Assembly: GCA_949128115.1 (NCBI GenBank)
Contig: OX421963.1
Coordinates: forward strand, 51,703,306-51,767,305
DNA length: 64,000 bases
Direction of reading: 5' to 3'
Source: Anaspis maculata
Taxonomy: Eukaryota > Arthropoda > Insecta > Coleoptera > Scraptiidae
Below, in pieces: positions 46,981-58,098 of this stretch. The position numbers and the translations under genes were made by a program. Below the pieces are notes generated by a model, which was given only the letters and a program-made list of their open reading frames with translations, searched no databases and was not told the origin of the DNA. How positions within the stretch are numbered: position 1 is the first letter of the stretch; every line of letters begins with the position of its first letter.

Positions 46981-48707
46981 CTAGTAGTGGACGTGGTAGG
47001 AAAAAACAAGTTGCAAATGATGATAAAGGCGAACCACTTTGCAGGATCGTAACTAAGACTCAAATGAACGATTTGACCCGCAGTGCTTTTTCTTTCGTCC
47101 CTTAGGATTTGAATGGCGCCCCTTTTTAAAAATGGCGGATTTTATCTAGGGGCAGAAGGTATCGAATAGCCTGGCGATGTCCAGCTCCGTTAAAATATGT
47201 CTCGATCGGTCTCTGGAACATCAAACACTATTTAAAAAAATGGTGGAATATTGACATCTGTCGCAAGCAAATTTGGTGGAGGCGCCAAAATGAATTTAGT
47301 ACGGTCATAAGCAAATCGCTGTAACATTTTTATTTTTCAACCGATTTCAACACAAGACATCTAATTTTGTAGAAAAGTAAATTCTTCTTGTTATCTTACA
47401 CCTTCCATGAAAAAAAGACAATGAGGAATGTTGAAAAAAAAATTGAAAAATAATTTGAAAAAAAAGATTTTTTCAATTTTTTTATTTTCATGAAAATTGC
47501 CTTATTTGTAGATTTCGATGTGACTTCTAAATTTGCACTTTTCCGATTTATATCTTCGCAGTGCGCACCGCCATCTTAAAAAAAAAAGATATCTGAAAAG
47601 AAGTTTTTGACAATATCTAAATTTTAGTCAGTGCAAGATTAAAATGGTTATATACGTATGAAAGTACATTCAATTCTTCACGATTTGACACCTGAACCAT
47701 CCCTGTGCAACTCGGGGTTCTCGAGCTAGAGCTTCCGGAAGTATCAACTTTCGGTGTTAAATAGTGACCGCGCCTACCGGATCTCCCCACTGGATCACCA
47801 CCATGTCTTAATCAAGTTACCCATCAATAACGCGTCGTCATTCATCAAAAATCATGAACATTGGTGGATCTGGCACAACCCCAAGAGGTGATTTTTAATT
47901 CTTTTGGAACCGAAAATTGATACTTCCAGACGATCTAGCTCAAGAACCGCGGGTCGCACAGAGCTGGTTCAGATGTCAAACTGTGGAGGATTGAATGTGC
48001 TTTCATATGTATATAAACATTCCAATGTCACAAGGGCCAAAATTCAGATATTGTCAAAAACTTCTTTTCAGACATCATTTTTTCAATATGGCGGCGCGTG
48101 CGGCAAAGATAGAAATCGGAAAAGTGCAAATTTAGGAAGAACACATCCAAATCTAAAAAATAAAGCAATTTTTATGGAAATAAAAAAAATAAAAAAATCC
48201 TTTTTTTTTTAAATCATTTTTTAATTTTTTCTTCAACATTCCTCAATGTCTTTTTTTATAGAAGGTATAAGGTAACAAGAAAAATTCACTTTTCTACAAA
48301 ATGAGATGTCTTGTGTTGAAATCGGTTGAAAAATAAAAATGTTACAGCAATTTTCTTATGACAGTACTAAATTCCTTCTGGCGCCTCCACCAAATTTGCC
48401 TGCGGTAGATGGCAATGTTCCATCATTTTTTTAAATAGTGTTTGATGTCCCAGAAACCGATCGAGACATAGCCCCATATATTTCTACTAAGCTGGACATC
48501 ACTAGGCTATTCGATACCTTCTGCCCCTAGATAATATCCGCCATTTTGAAAAAAGGGGCGCTATTCAAATCCTAAGGGACAAAAAAAAAGAACTGCGGGT
48601 CATCAAATCGTTTATTTAGATCTCAGTTGTAACTCTGCAAAGTGGTTTGCCTTTATCATCATTTGCAACTTATATTCCCTATTTCGGTTGTACCACGTCC
48701 ACTATAG
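46981..48707. mobile_element. Foldback of 1.7 kb
   Basis: CTAGTAGTGGACGTGGTA at the left pairs with TACCACGTCCACTATAG at the right. Inner mirrored blocks: TCCCTTAGGATTTGAATGGC/GCTATTCAAATCCTAAGGGA, GGTATCGAATAGCCTGG/CTAGGCTATTCGATACC and TTTGGTGGAGGCGCCA with its complement. Related to the shorter hairpin at 8271-8683. Confidence 0.87.
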
Positions 48708-49299
48708 TTTTAAGTCCCCTTGAGAAAAATCAATCTGTTTTTTTTTTCTCGGAAAAAATGATGCGGCGAAAAATCCGATTGGGTGGTTTTCAAAAAATTA
48801 TCCTGTATAAAGTGATCAACTGACACTGTGCGACTTAACAAATTTAAAAAAATCACCTCGTCAATAATAATCACCGTCTATAATAAACAACAACAATCAA
48901 AAGTTGAAGGAAATGAGCAACACTTATAGACAAAGGAAAGATCTTCTCAGTAGTGAAAAAGTTCCAAAAGAATTCCCAGTTCATTCGGAATATACTAGCG
49001 ATCAAAATCAAAGTATTGGTTGCGAATTGATGATGAGTTAGTCATGTGGAGCAGTGGTTCACAAAAACAAAAGTAAAATATCAAGTAATGTAAGTTCTCA
49101 GTCTTAATTTCAAACAGTATCTCTGCACTATCGTCTCGGCCAATCGTGCACTAAACCATGGGGTTCCAATTTTTTCAGGGATGTGTAGGAAGTGGTCTCC
49201 TGAACAACGCCTAAAAAAGTCCCCTCAATTTTAGGCGCCGCGGGGTGGGGTCGAAAACAGTGCGTCGCACAGAAATTTTATCATCATAATTGGAGCTGA
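48708..49299. other. Intergenic, nothing recognised
   Basis: No clear structure. Confidence 0.35.
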
Positions 49300-49990
49300 T
49301 GAAATTCCCTTCAAAATTGTGTACCCATGTTTCGGGATATGAGCCATTGAATATGAAAATTTGTCAAAAAGGTGGTAGCCGTTCAGGCACCTATCTCGTC
49401 AAGCTTTCTCTTTTAACTCAATATTCAATACCAACTAATTTTACAGAAAACTCGTGGGAAAGAAAGTTACAGACCTTGGAAACGAAACTTGAGTGACCCC
49501 TAAGGAGTACCCCTAAACTTCAAAAGGATCTAACCATTTATTGGGTAAAGATAAGTTAATTGCCGACACATAAAAGTGAACGACAGATGTCATAGATGGA
49601 TGATTTTTCGGAATTTCCTCCAAGACGCAAGTCGTTCGCATACTGGAAAATTCAAGGTGCGTGCAGTAAGGCTAATGGGTCATCCTTCAGCATCTTGGTA
49701 ACTTTTAAGCTTTATATTCTCAGGACAAAAGTGTGAAATGTCATTCATCTGTCGTTCACTTTTATGTGTCGGCAATGGTAGCATAAGTATAGACTCAAGG
49801 TATAGACACATTTTTGAAGGAAATTTTGACTACAACTTTCTTAGACGACTTTTCTGTTAAAATGGAAGGGGCGAAAGAGTTAGAAGAGGAAGGTTGACGA
49901 GATGTCTGAGCCGTAACCACTTTTTTTTGAAACATTTTCATTTTCAACGGCTCATTATCTGGAAATCGGTAACACTTAGGTACAAACATG
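49300..49990. mobile_element. Foldback enclosing a 218-bp MITE
   Basis: The diverged outer arms pair (ATGAGCCATTGAATATGAAA against TTTTCATTTTCAACGGCTCA). The core, 49559-49776, has perfect 30-bp ends, ATTGCCGACACATAAAAGTG and CACTTTTATGTGTCGGCAAT, continuing inward. Confidence 0.75.
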
Positions 49991-50778
49991 TAAACACCGT
50001 TTCGAAAAGATTTTTTTCAGCTTCAATTTTGATCCGTGTAATAAAGTTGGGTACAATGCTGCTTTAGAAAGTGCATACAACTTTACAATCTATATCTAAA
50101 AAACATACTCTTATAAAACCGGTATGAAGTTAATAGGAAAAAAGTTATGGGGTTTTAAAAACCACACGGTTACGTAAGTTACGCGACTGATTTTCTCCGT
50201 GAATTGTGGATGCGCTCCAGCTCCGACATTCATTCACTTAATAGTGAAATGAGAAGTACCATCATTGGCCTCATTTGCGATATATCAAGTGTTGCCTGGT
50301 TACCTGAAGTGAGACCCTCATTGGTTCTCGAAAAAAATCGATCGCGGCTTTACCCAATCCTGTGGGTGGATGCGCCAGGAATGGCCGGAAATGCAATCCA
50401 GATAGGTAAGAAACTCGAGCGGAAACTTGCGCCGCGGAGCTCTAATTACCGTATACAGCGAAGTTTGCACCCCGATTCATAAAAAAGGAATACCGAAAGA
50501 TCTGAAAGATTTTTTTAATTCTAGTTAGGTGGGTACCTATCTTATAAGTACAGGACTGGATAAATCAATTAGTTTCAAATTTAAGACGTCTTTTTTTCAA
50601 AGGAACCAGCCGTCCATGTGGGGAGTGAGAGCTCAATGCGATAGGAAGTGGAGAAAGGGTAGGAAGTTTTCAATTTTTCACCGATTTCACTAAGCATAAT
50701 GACAAGTGAAATGTCAAAGAAAGTAATAATTATGTCAATGCGTTTCAGATCGACAAGAAAACTCGGTCACTGTCTAAA
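49991..50778. other. Intergenic, nothing recognised
   Basis: A 92-codon frame (50204-50482, +) has no recognised domain. Confidence 0.35.
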
Positions 50779-50780
50779 TA

Positions 50781-50904
50781 GCTGTGTTACACTACACAAT
50801 TTCTTGAACCATCTGCCAAAATAGTGTCAAAAAACAATGAACTTGATTGTTGATTTGACAGATTGTACAAGAAATGGAACAAGAAATGTGTAGTGTAAAA
50901 CAGC
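50781..50904. mobile_element. 124-bp MITE flanked by TA
   Basis: GCTGTGTTACACTACACAAT and TTCTTG pair with CAAGAAATGTGTAGTGTAAA and ACAGC. TA flanks both ends, suggesting a Tc1/mariner-type target. Confidence 0.75.
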
Positions 50905-50906
50905 TA

Positions 50907-51497
50907 ACTACATGTTCCCAATAAATATTAAATTAAATTGTTAACCATAACAACCCACAAGGATTTCGGCATGCTTCTCTGCCTATTCCAATTGAATAGG
51001 GGGGCTACATACAGGGTGTTCGGGTCTGGTTATTACAAACTTTGAGGGATGATTCCCCATCAAAAATAAAGCAGAAAGAACAAAAAACTCATGGTCCTAA
51101 AATGCTTTCTTAAAAAGATACAGGGTGAAGTTGACTTTTTAAATGGTTTTTTCACCGTAACTTTTGAACCGTTGGACCAATACAGGTTTCCTCAAAAGAG
51201 AGATGGAGAATCCACGATTCCGCGCAACTGTCTTCGGCACGTTCTCGCACAGAGTGCCATGAGTGATCGCGCCATTTGTATTTACATTGCTCCGCCGTGG
51301 TAAAAGTGCGATTTATTTTTTGAATTTTGAAGCCAACCATGCTGGGAAAGTCGCTAAAAAATATAACGAACTTCTAAATGAATAGTGCAAATGAATATTC
51401 CGCAGAGAAGAATTTGCCAGAGAGGCATTTGATGCGCGTAAACAACTATTTTTGTAATGGATATATCAACGATATATGGACGTGCGCAGAAAGCACA
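50907..51497. other. Segment with two lone CAGGGTG ends
   Basis: TACAGGGTGTTCGGG at about 51009 and TACAGGGTGAAGTTG at about 51119 are in the same orientation; no inverted partner was found to the right. Confidence 0.45.
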
Positions 51498-51678
51498 GGG
51501 CCGCTATTCTTGAATCGTGTAAGAAAAGTCCCTGGAAGTTTTATATAATCCGTACTACACTTCTGTAACGAAAGTTGCATAAAAACCACGATTTTAGGCA
51601 ACATCCGCTACATCAGTGTACTGCGGAATGTATTTCACTCCCAGGGACTTTTCTCACACGATTCAAGAATAGCGGCCC
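51498..51678. mobile_element. 181-bp MITE with GGGCCGCTATTCTTG ends
   Basis: GGGCCGCTATTCTTGAATCG and AGTCCCTGG at the left pair with CCAGGGACT and CGATTCAAGAATAGCGGCCC at the right, about 38 bp with one or two changes. No clear duplication. Confidence 0.8.
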
Positions 51679-52134
51679 AGGTAAATGCGTGTCCCATGTC
51701 TCACTTTTAATATTTGTTATGGTGTATTATATACCATCACTATAAATTTGAAGTGTTTGATGCAAAAATGTGGCCAAGTGTACCCTTGAATTATTGATAC
51801 TTGAGGAACTAAGCAGGAAGCTCCCTACTATTATAACGCTGAAGGGCTTGTGGTTCTTATTGCTTCTTCGAGTGTCACTCGTATTTTATGGATCCATGCT
51901 TAGGGACACATTCGCTGTATAACTTGTGGACTTGCATAGTGGCCCACAACATTTATTTTCCATAACTACTTGTGAAAACTGTATAAATACCAATAATAAA
52001 ACCATCAAAACACACGTTCGGCTTATGGCATCGGGGCAATGTTGGCACATTAGGACTGCGACGATTTACTGCGCAATCGAACGTGACGTCACGGGCCAGA
52101 AAGAGACGCTCAATTTAGGAAACCTGTATTATGA
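51679..52134. other. Intergenic, nothing recognised
   Basis: No clear structure. Confidence 0.35.
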
Positions 52135-54035
52135 TCAAAGGACCCCGCACGATTCTTATGGGAAATGGGTCTCGGTCAAATTCCCTAATTTTTTTATATG
52201 TTGTAGCCCAATTTGACACGAGCCAAAAACCATCGTCCGTTACCCAAAAAAATGGACAGTTTTTTTTCTATAAGGGGTTGAAGATGGGTTATTTCAAGGT
52301 AAAAAAATATGTTCCAACGTAAGTGAGAACATTTCAACGTCCTTTTTAACACATATAGCTCATGACAATTCTTTTTTTCTTTTGTGGAAAAATCAACCCC
52401 CTCCCTCACCCCCAACCCCTACTTGTGAGTGTCAAATTCGGAATTACGTTTGAAAGTCAAGCAGATGGTTCTATTTTGTCGAATTATTAATTTTGGCACA
52501 AATTTTTTTTCCAACCCCCAAATAGGGGGTGGGGTTGAAAAAAAAAACATCGGTCAATTCGACTGAGTTTCTGAAATTGTGCTTTACCAGTTACGCTTAA
52601 CAAGATTACCAAGGGAAAACTCATTCGTATGACCAGTTTCCACCCTACAGAGGGTTGAAGTTGACTATAATGACGCATAAAACATTCTTCCATGTCATAA
52701 ACCAAATGAACGGAAATAGTGGACTTTCATATAATATCTTGTTTCGTAAAAATGTCTATTCTCCAAAAATACTTTCAATCCCGTCCTTCATCTCCTATCC
52801 CTGTTTCTGAACATCATATTCGAAACAAATCTTGGAAATTATATCAATTTTTATTTCATCCTTCAAATAGTCGCAGTAGCTAGAATAAGAGTGTGACATA
52901 ATATTTTGCTTTGATTGAGCAGCTTTCGCTCCAAATGACATAAAATTCTTCAATCTAAACTATAAGTTGAGGTACTTTTTATTTTGCTTGTAGTTACACA
53001 CATAAATACAAGCAAAATAAAAAGTACCTATAACGTCAACACCATTGGAAGAAGGATGGAAGAATTTTTTCAATTTATATAAGTTGAGGTGTATCCGTAC
53101 AAAAGAAAAAGTTAGGAACTGTGTAGGTACAGGTAAACATAATTAACCTGCTGTAAAGTTGAGACTTGATAGGAACACCAATACTTTTAATAATAATCCA
53201 GGCAAAAAATCATTCAATCAAATGTATGTCCCACCCTGCTGTAAGGGTGCTAACATAAGCATAATAGTGAAAGTGAATTTTGAGAGGGGATTCACAATCA
53301 GATGCAGAGAATCCGACCGTAGACCTTCTCCTTCATTTTCAAGATTTATTTCGAATATAATGTTCAGAAACAAGGATAGGGGATGAGAGACGGAGTTGAA
53401 ATTATTTTTGAAGGATATGTATTTTTACAAAACAAGATGATATGAAAGTCCACTATTTTCATTCATTTTGTTTATGACATGGAAGAATGTTTTATGAGTC
53501 ATTATAGTCAACTCAACCCTCTGTGGGGTGGAAACTGGTCATACGAATGAGTTTTCCCTTGGTAATCTTGTTTAGCCTAACTGGTAAAGCACAATATCAG
53601 AAATTCAGCCGAATTGACCGATGTTTTTTTTTTAACCCCACCCCCTATTTGGGGGTTGGAAAAAAAATGTGTGCCAAAATTAGTAATTCGACAAAATAGA
53701 ACCATCTGCATGACTTTCAAACGTAATTTCAAATTTGATACTCACAAGTAGGTGTTGGGGGTGAGGGAGGAGGTTGATTTTTTCACAAAAGAAAAAAGGA
53801 ATTGTCATGAGCCATATGTGTTAAAAAGGACGTTGAAATGTTCTCACTTACGTTGGAACATATTTTTTTACCTTGAAATAACCCATCTTCAACCCCTTAT
53901 AGAAAAAAAACTGTCCATTTTTTTGGGTAACGGACGATGGTTTTTGGCTCGTGTCAAATTGGCCTACAACATATAAAAAAATTAGGGAATTTGACCGAGA
54001 CCCATTTTCCATAAGAATCGTGCGGGGTCCTTTGA
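52135..54035. mobile_element. Foldback of 1.9 kb, family GGACCCCGCACG
   Basis: TCAAAGGACCCCGCACGATT at the left and AATCGTGCGGGGTCCTTTGA at the right are exact mirrors. The arms are so similar that near-identical peptides are read on opposite strands (LKRTLKCSHLRWNIFFYLEI at 52194-52415 on - and 53752-53976 on +). A second small hairpin (GTACTTTTTATTTTGCTTGT) lies at 52975-53032. It shares blocks with the 40.9-43.6 kb foldback and with repeat A. Confidence 0.9.
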
Positions 54036-54109
54036 ACCAAAGTTCAGCCAACTGAGTCTCCATCGAATACTCATACCACAATTCATCAAACATTTCTGGG
54101 GGCGTAGAT

Positions 54110-54130
54110 AATAGGGGACTGTCCCCTATT
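54110..54130. repeat. Perfect 10-bp palindrome
   Basis: AATAGGGGAC and GTCCCCTATT around a single T, just upstream of the SWIM fragment. Confidence 0.8.
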
Positions 54131-54400
54131 TTCGCCCCTATTTTTATCTCCCCTAATTATTTTTTAAAATTGTTGATGTTTTCGGATTTTACGTTCAATT
54201 TAGAAGGAAAAGTTACTCTTGCAAAAATTTGATTAAAGGGTTTATTTTCAAGATATTTGAGTTTGAAAAATTGGAAAACAACACGAAATCGCCACTTTCC
54301 ACCATTTTCGCTGAGAAACATGAAGTTTTTCAGAAAAAAAACAATGTGGGCAGTGTTATGGAGGTTTTAAATCACTTCCTCAACGGATTCTCGATGTATC

Positions 54401-54715
54401 GTGGGGGGAGAGGAAATTCTGAAGTCACAATTTCTTGTGTTGTGTAGTCGGAAGCGAACCGAATCAAGCATCAATTTAAACATAGACATATTTGGATTGT
54501 GTTTACAAACAAGCGCATTGTATGAATCTCCTCAAGAGGTAACTGGGAATGTAATTGAAAGAAATAGTAGTAGCTGTTCCTGTGAAATTGGAACGTTTAA
54601 ATGCACTTGCAAAGCAGGCCAGTCCGAGACATGCAAACATATCGCAGCTGTGCTTGTTCGATGCAGACATATAAAGTTCCCATTTTCAGTGACACTTCCC
54701 AGGCTTTTCTCGTAG
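54401..54715 (+). pseudogene. SWIM-type zinc-finger fragment
   Basis: The open frame contains SCSCEIGTFKCTCKAGQSET followed by CKHIAAVLVRC. The CTCKAGQSETCKH segment is a perfect SWIM motif (CxCx7CxH), a zinc-binding fold found in DNA-binding and transposon-related proteins. In insects such SWIM motifs often belong to multi-exon proteins with a YqaJ-type nuclease domain, thought to be transposon-derived (family knowledge). Only about 40 residues around the finger look conserved; the flanks are not recognised and the frame stops at 54715. The start is not credible as a true initiation site. A THAP zinc-finger fragment begins 22 nt further on, in the opposite orientation. It could also be a real exon of an active gene; without expression data I call it a fragment. 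Confidence 0.6.
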
Positions 54716-54737
54716 TCATATTTTCCACAGTGCCGAG

Positions 54738-54941
54738 TTAGTTTGTCATCTTGACTACCCAACCTGCGTCTTTCACTTTCGACGGGAAACGGTGAAAATG
54801 TAACTCTTCCTTTTTCAGGTTTCCACAACGCGACTCGCACTCGGAAACACAACAAATTCTCCGCCACTTTCTGTCACTACCTATCTTGCCACCTTCCATT
54901 ATGATGCCACTTTTGCTTGCCAGACGTCGTACACGTGCCAC
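54738..54941 (-). pseudogene. THAP zinc-finger N-terminal fragment, truncated
   Basis: The - strand frame reads MEGGKIGSDRKW, then RRICCVSECESRCGN, ELHFHRFPSKVKDAGWVV and a stop. CCxxxC near the start and the FHRFP block with a following Trp are hallmarks of the THAP domain, a C2CH zinc finger used by P-element transposase and THAP proteins. The second zinc pair (CxxH) expected about 35-50 residues after the first is missing because the frame ends, so the finger is incomplete unless an intron follows. It faces the SWIM fragment tail-to-tail. THAP and SWIM domains can occur in one transposon-related protein, so an inversion that broke a single gene is possible; that link is inference. Confidence 0.6.
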
Positions 54942-56071
54942 TCTTATTTAAAAATGCAATGCTTTTGCAACCCACGACACCTAGTATATTCAAGATAATG
55001 AAACGTGCGTGGCTCACGTACTTTGTTGGAAAAAATTAACGCCGCGTTAAGTCAGATGGAATCAATTAAAGTCACCAAACACCGCAACGCTCATAAGAGC
55101 CCACACAAATCTGCGGTTGATCCGTGCACAAACGTTGTTTACACGTTGGCCGTCAGATGGCGTATTCGATCTTGAAACTCGCCAATAGACCATATTAATT
55201 ATTCGCACTTTCCCCTTCCATTAGTCATTTGTACGTTAGGTATGTGCCTGTGACCATACGCATTGCAGCAGAAGATCTCGCGCGCCACAGCATGCATAGA
55301 AAACGAAACTTTGCTGTCGCTGTCAGAATTTACGATTTCAAGGTGTTTTCTTTATTCTTGGGACGTTTTAACCTTTATAACCATACTTTTACGTGACGGC
55401 TGACGCTCGGTTCGCTTTCAAGCGCTGTCAAAATTCTCGTTAGCAAAAGTTGTGCAATAAAATATGGCGGGTAATTTGAAATTGTTTTGGATTCAAAAGA
55501 CCCCATTTCAAAATGCTTCGCATCAACTTCACAGCAAGATTTTTCATTTCATTATGGTGAAAAGTAGATCAGGTATTTCTTTTTACACACTTGTTATGTT
55601 ATACATTTGTTGAAATTGTCAATTTGCACCTTGAATTGATCATTTTACAAAGTCATTCAACATGCATATTCTTATGGGAGTTTCAACTCAGCACATGTGG
55701 TTGTCTCTCTCCTCGATCTGCGACTGCGCTTTGAATAATTAATATGGTCAATACTCTCTTTAAAATTGTGACGTCACTGAATAGACGCTGGCATTGGAAA
55801 CAGATGGTCGTTTGGTTGGTGACACAAGACATAAGCAGTGGGGTTGAATACACCTATCCCACCGCGATATCAACTCGTGATCCCCCTGCGTGCGCCGATG
55901 GCATGGGGAAATTTTGCTTGGGGTTTGGACATAATTGGCTATTCTGGTTCTACTCTGCACATGTTCAGATCATTTTCTGTTGATTGTTTACAAAGGCATT
56001 TTTGAGGTTAATTTTCAATTTTATCTGATGAGTGTCATACATTTGATCCTGCATACCATAACCATAAGTAC
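54942..56071. other. Intergenic, nothing recognised
   Basis: Moderately GC-balanced sequence upstream of the THAP fragment. A promoter could lie here but no motif is convincing. Confidence 0.35.
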
Positions 56072-56745
56072 CAGGGCCGGCAACAATAGTGGTGCTGACG
56101 TGCTCGAGCACCACACGCAATCCGAAGAGGTGGTGCTGAGCACCACATGTTGAAAATTGAATTTAATTTTCATTCCATTTAGTACCACCTTTAGTAATTT
56201 TGAGAATTAATGTTGATTTATTTTTATTTTACCAACTTCGATAATTTTTGTTTTATTTTGAAAGTTTTATTTATGTATTATTACCTACGGAGCTTGTGGT
56301 GTGGTGGTCAGCGCGTTCGACTACCACACCAGAGGTCGTGGGTTCGAGTCCCACTGTGGGAGCTCGGATTCCCGTCTCAAAAACAAGCTCTTTGATTTAG
56401 TTGGAACGCTTGCTAAATGCAAGACGCGCTTGTATCGCATAGCACGTAAAATATGAACGATGGTGCCGACCCCCATGCGATGTTGGTGGTCGTTGAAAAC
56501 TCCTACCCTGTGTTGAAACTTGGAACACACAGGGGTTCGGCAAAGTTTCCGGTATAGTGGAGGTAAGCATTCACCGGCGTCGGTGTTAGGCCTCGTTGCG
56601 GAAATAGGCCGACGTTGAATAAACGAATGAAAAAAAGTATTATTACCTATATTATGAGAAAAATCGCCTGCGACGCTAATACAGTCATTTTTCTGAAATA
56701 TCAACAGTCAGCACCACACGTTAATATCCAAAGTTGCCGGCCCTG
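56072..56745. mobile_element. hAT-like MITE with nested SINE
   Basis: The ends CAGGGCCGGCAAC and GTTGCCGGCCCTG are flanked by ATAAGTAC (56064-56071) and ATAATTAC (56746-56753), an 8-bp duplication with one change, as expected for hAT. Without the SINE and one duplication copy it is about 312 bp. GTGGTGCTGA/TCAGCACCAC words occur near both ends. Confidence 0.85.
56288..56636 (+). mobile_element. tRNA-derived SINE with perfect 13-bp duplication
   Basis: GTATTATTACCTA is at 56275-56287 and 56637-56649. The head has an A box (TGTGGTGTGGTGGTCAGCG) and B box (GGTTCGAGTCC); the T-arm GTGGG/CCCAC pairs but acceptor and anticodon stems do not. The body runs through GGTGCCGACCCCCATGCGAT, and the tail is AATAAACGAATGAAAAAAA. 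Confidence 0.95.
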
Positions 56746-56753
56746 ATAATTAC

Positions 56754-57031
56754 TATCAATTTTAGTTAGGTAGTACCAGCTTTTACTATGGTTTTCAATG
56801 CATAAATGCATACTGTTACAATGCAATGACAAAAATGTGAAACTAGACAATAGACACTGACAGTAGATAATATGCGCCGATGCCCGTCAGACTTGCCAAC
56901 TTCAATTTTGAATATAGTTATATTGCCTGTGCACTGGAGCCAAAATTGTCTGACGGGATAGGTGTATTGCGTGAAGAGCCAGTTTCTCAAAGATCCTGAG
57001 GTTCTCTTGCTTCTTTTGCTATCGCTGCTGC
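56754..57031. other. Intergenic, nothing recognised
   Basis: No clear structure. Confidence 0.35.
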
Positions 57032-57156
57032 TACCGTATGATCAAAAACTTCCCTCCTCTAGGCAGGCTGTGGTCTGGCCAAAAATCAGCCTCGTTTGCC
57101 TGCCAATGACCAGACCACAGCCTGCCTAGATGAGGAAAGTTTTTGATCATATGGTA
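57032..57156. mobile_element. 125-bp near-perfect palindromic MITE
   Basis: TACCGTATGATCAAAAACTT and AGGCAGGCTGTGGTCTGG at the left are mirrored at the right with three or four changes and a short loop. Confidence 0.85.
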
Positions 57157-58098
57157 TAATAGGGTGTTACTGGGACTACCGTACGTGAATACATGAATAC
57201 ATCCTCGAATGAGCACAAAATTTTTGTCTGACACATGTGACAGTTGCGAAGGACCGCTCGGCACTGGTGATCAAAATAAGAGGTCGATATGTGTTACTGG
57301 TTGCATAGTGCCAGGGGCAGATCGTTTATCTCCTTTTATTAGAAACGTGTATCAATAATCTAGCTCGGGAATAGTTCACATCTGGATCACAGATGGGAGT
57401 GAATTTATTTCATGGGATGTAACGCGTGCGGCGTAACGTTTTCGTGACCTTGGGGTGACCAGCGTCGTCCCAGGGAATGGAAGAAGGGAATGTGGTGTAT
57501 CGCTCGCTTTACGTGCATGTTTCAAGTACTACAGTTTTCATCATAAACAAAAATGATATCTGCTGATCGATGAATTCTAACTTACGCGAGAGTGACATCT
57601 GCAATCAGAAAATTATTCATTTGTTTTTGTAATTCTCCGGCGCTACTGTGGCGTCGTCGTTAATTGGGCGACCTTCACCATCGAATATACAAACTTCCAT
57701 ATTACACGGATTTGTTACCGGCATGTCAACGTTGGTCACATGTTGATCACTGACAGCAATGACAGGCGTCAGGTCCAATCAGAACTCAGCAGCTGAAGAA
57801 GCTGCAGCTTTTGATGCTCAATGTAGGACTACCATTAGAACGTCTTTTGTGGGGTATGTTCGAGAATGTCCTCCTAGAAAGACGGCGTCTTCTGAAGAGT
57901 AGGGGTACCGAGTGATGTTCGGATGACCGAAGTGATATCTATCAGCCGAATGTTTTCGAACGCCGTCGTGCATGGTCGTGCACAGAGAACGTGTATTGAA
58001 AATCGAGAGTGAGAATGTGAAAAAACATAACTAAAAAAAGATAGCACGAAAAAGCTTAAATGAAATATGATCAAACTCCATAGGAGTGGGTTTATGAT
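57157..58098. other. Intergenic, nothing recognised
   Basis: Short frames only. Confidence 0.35.

Noticed and set aside
52194..53976. Pair of similar 73-74 codon frames on opposite strands as a gene pair
   Set aside because: They are mirror readings of the two arms of one foldback element, with no domain.
56290..56363. Functional tRNA gene
   Set aside because: The T-arm pairs but the 7-bp acceptor and the anticodon stem do not; the segment is the head of a SINE with a 13-bp duplication.
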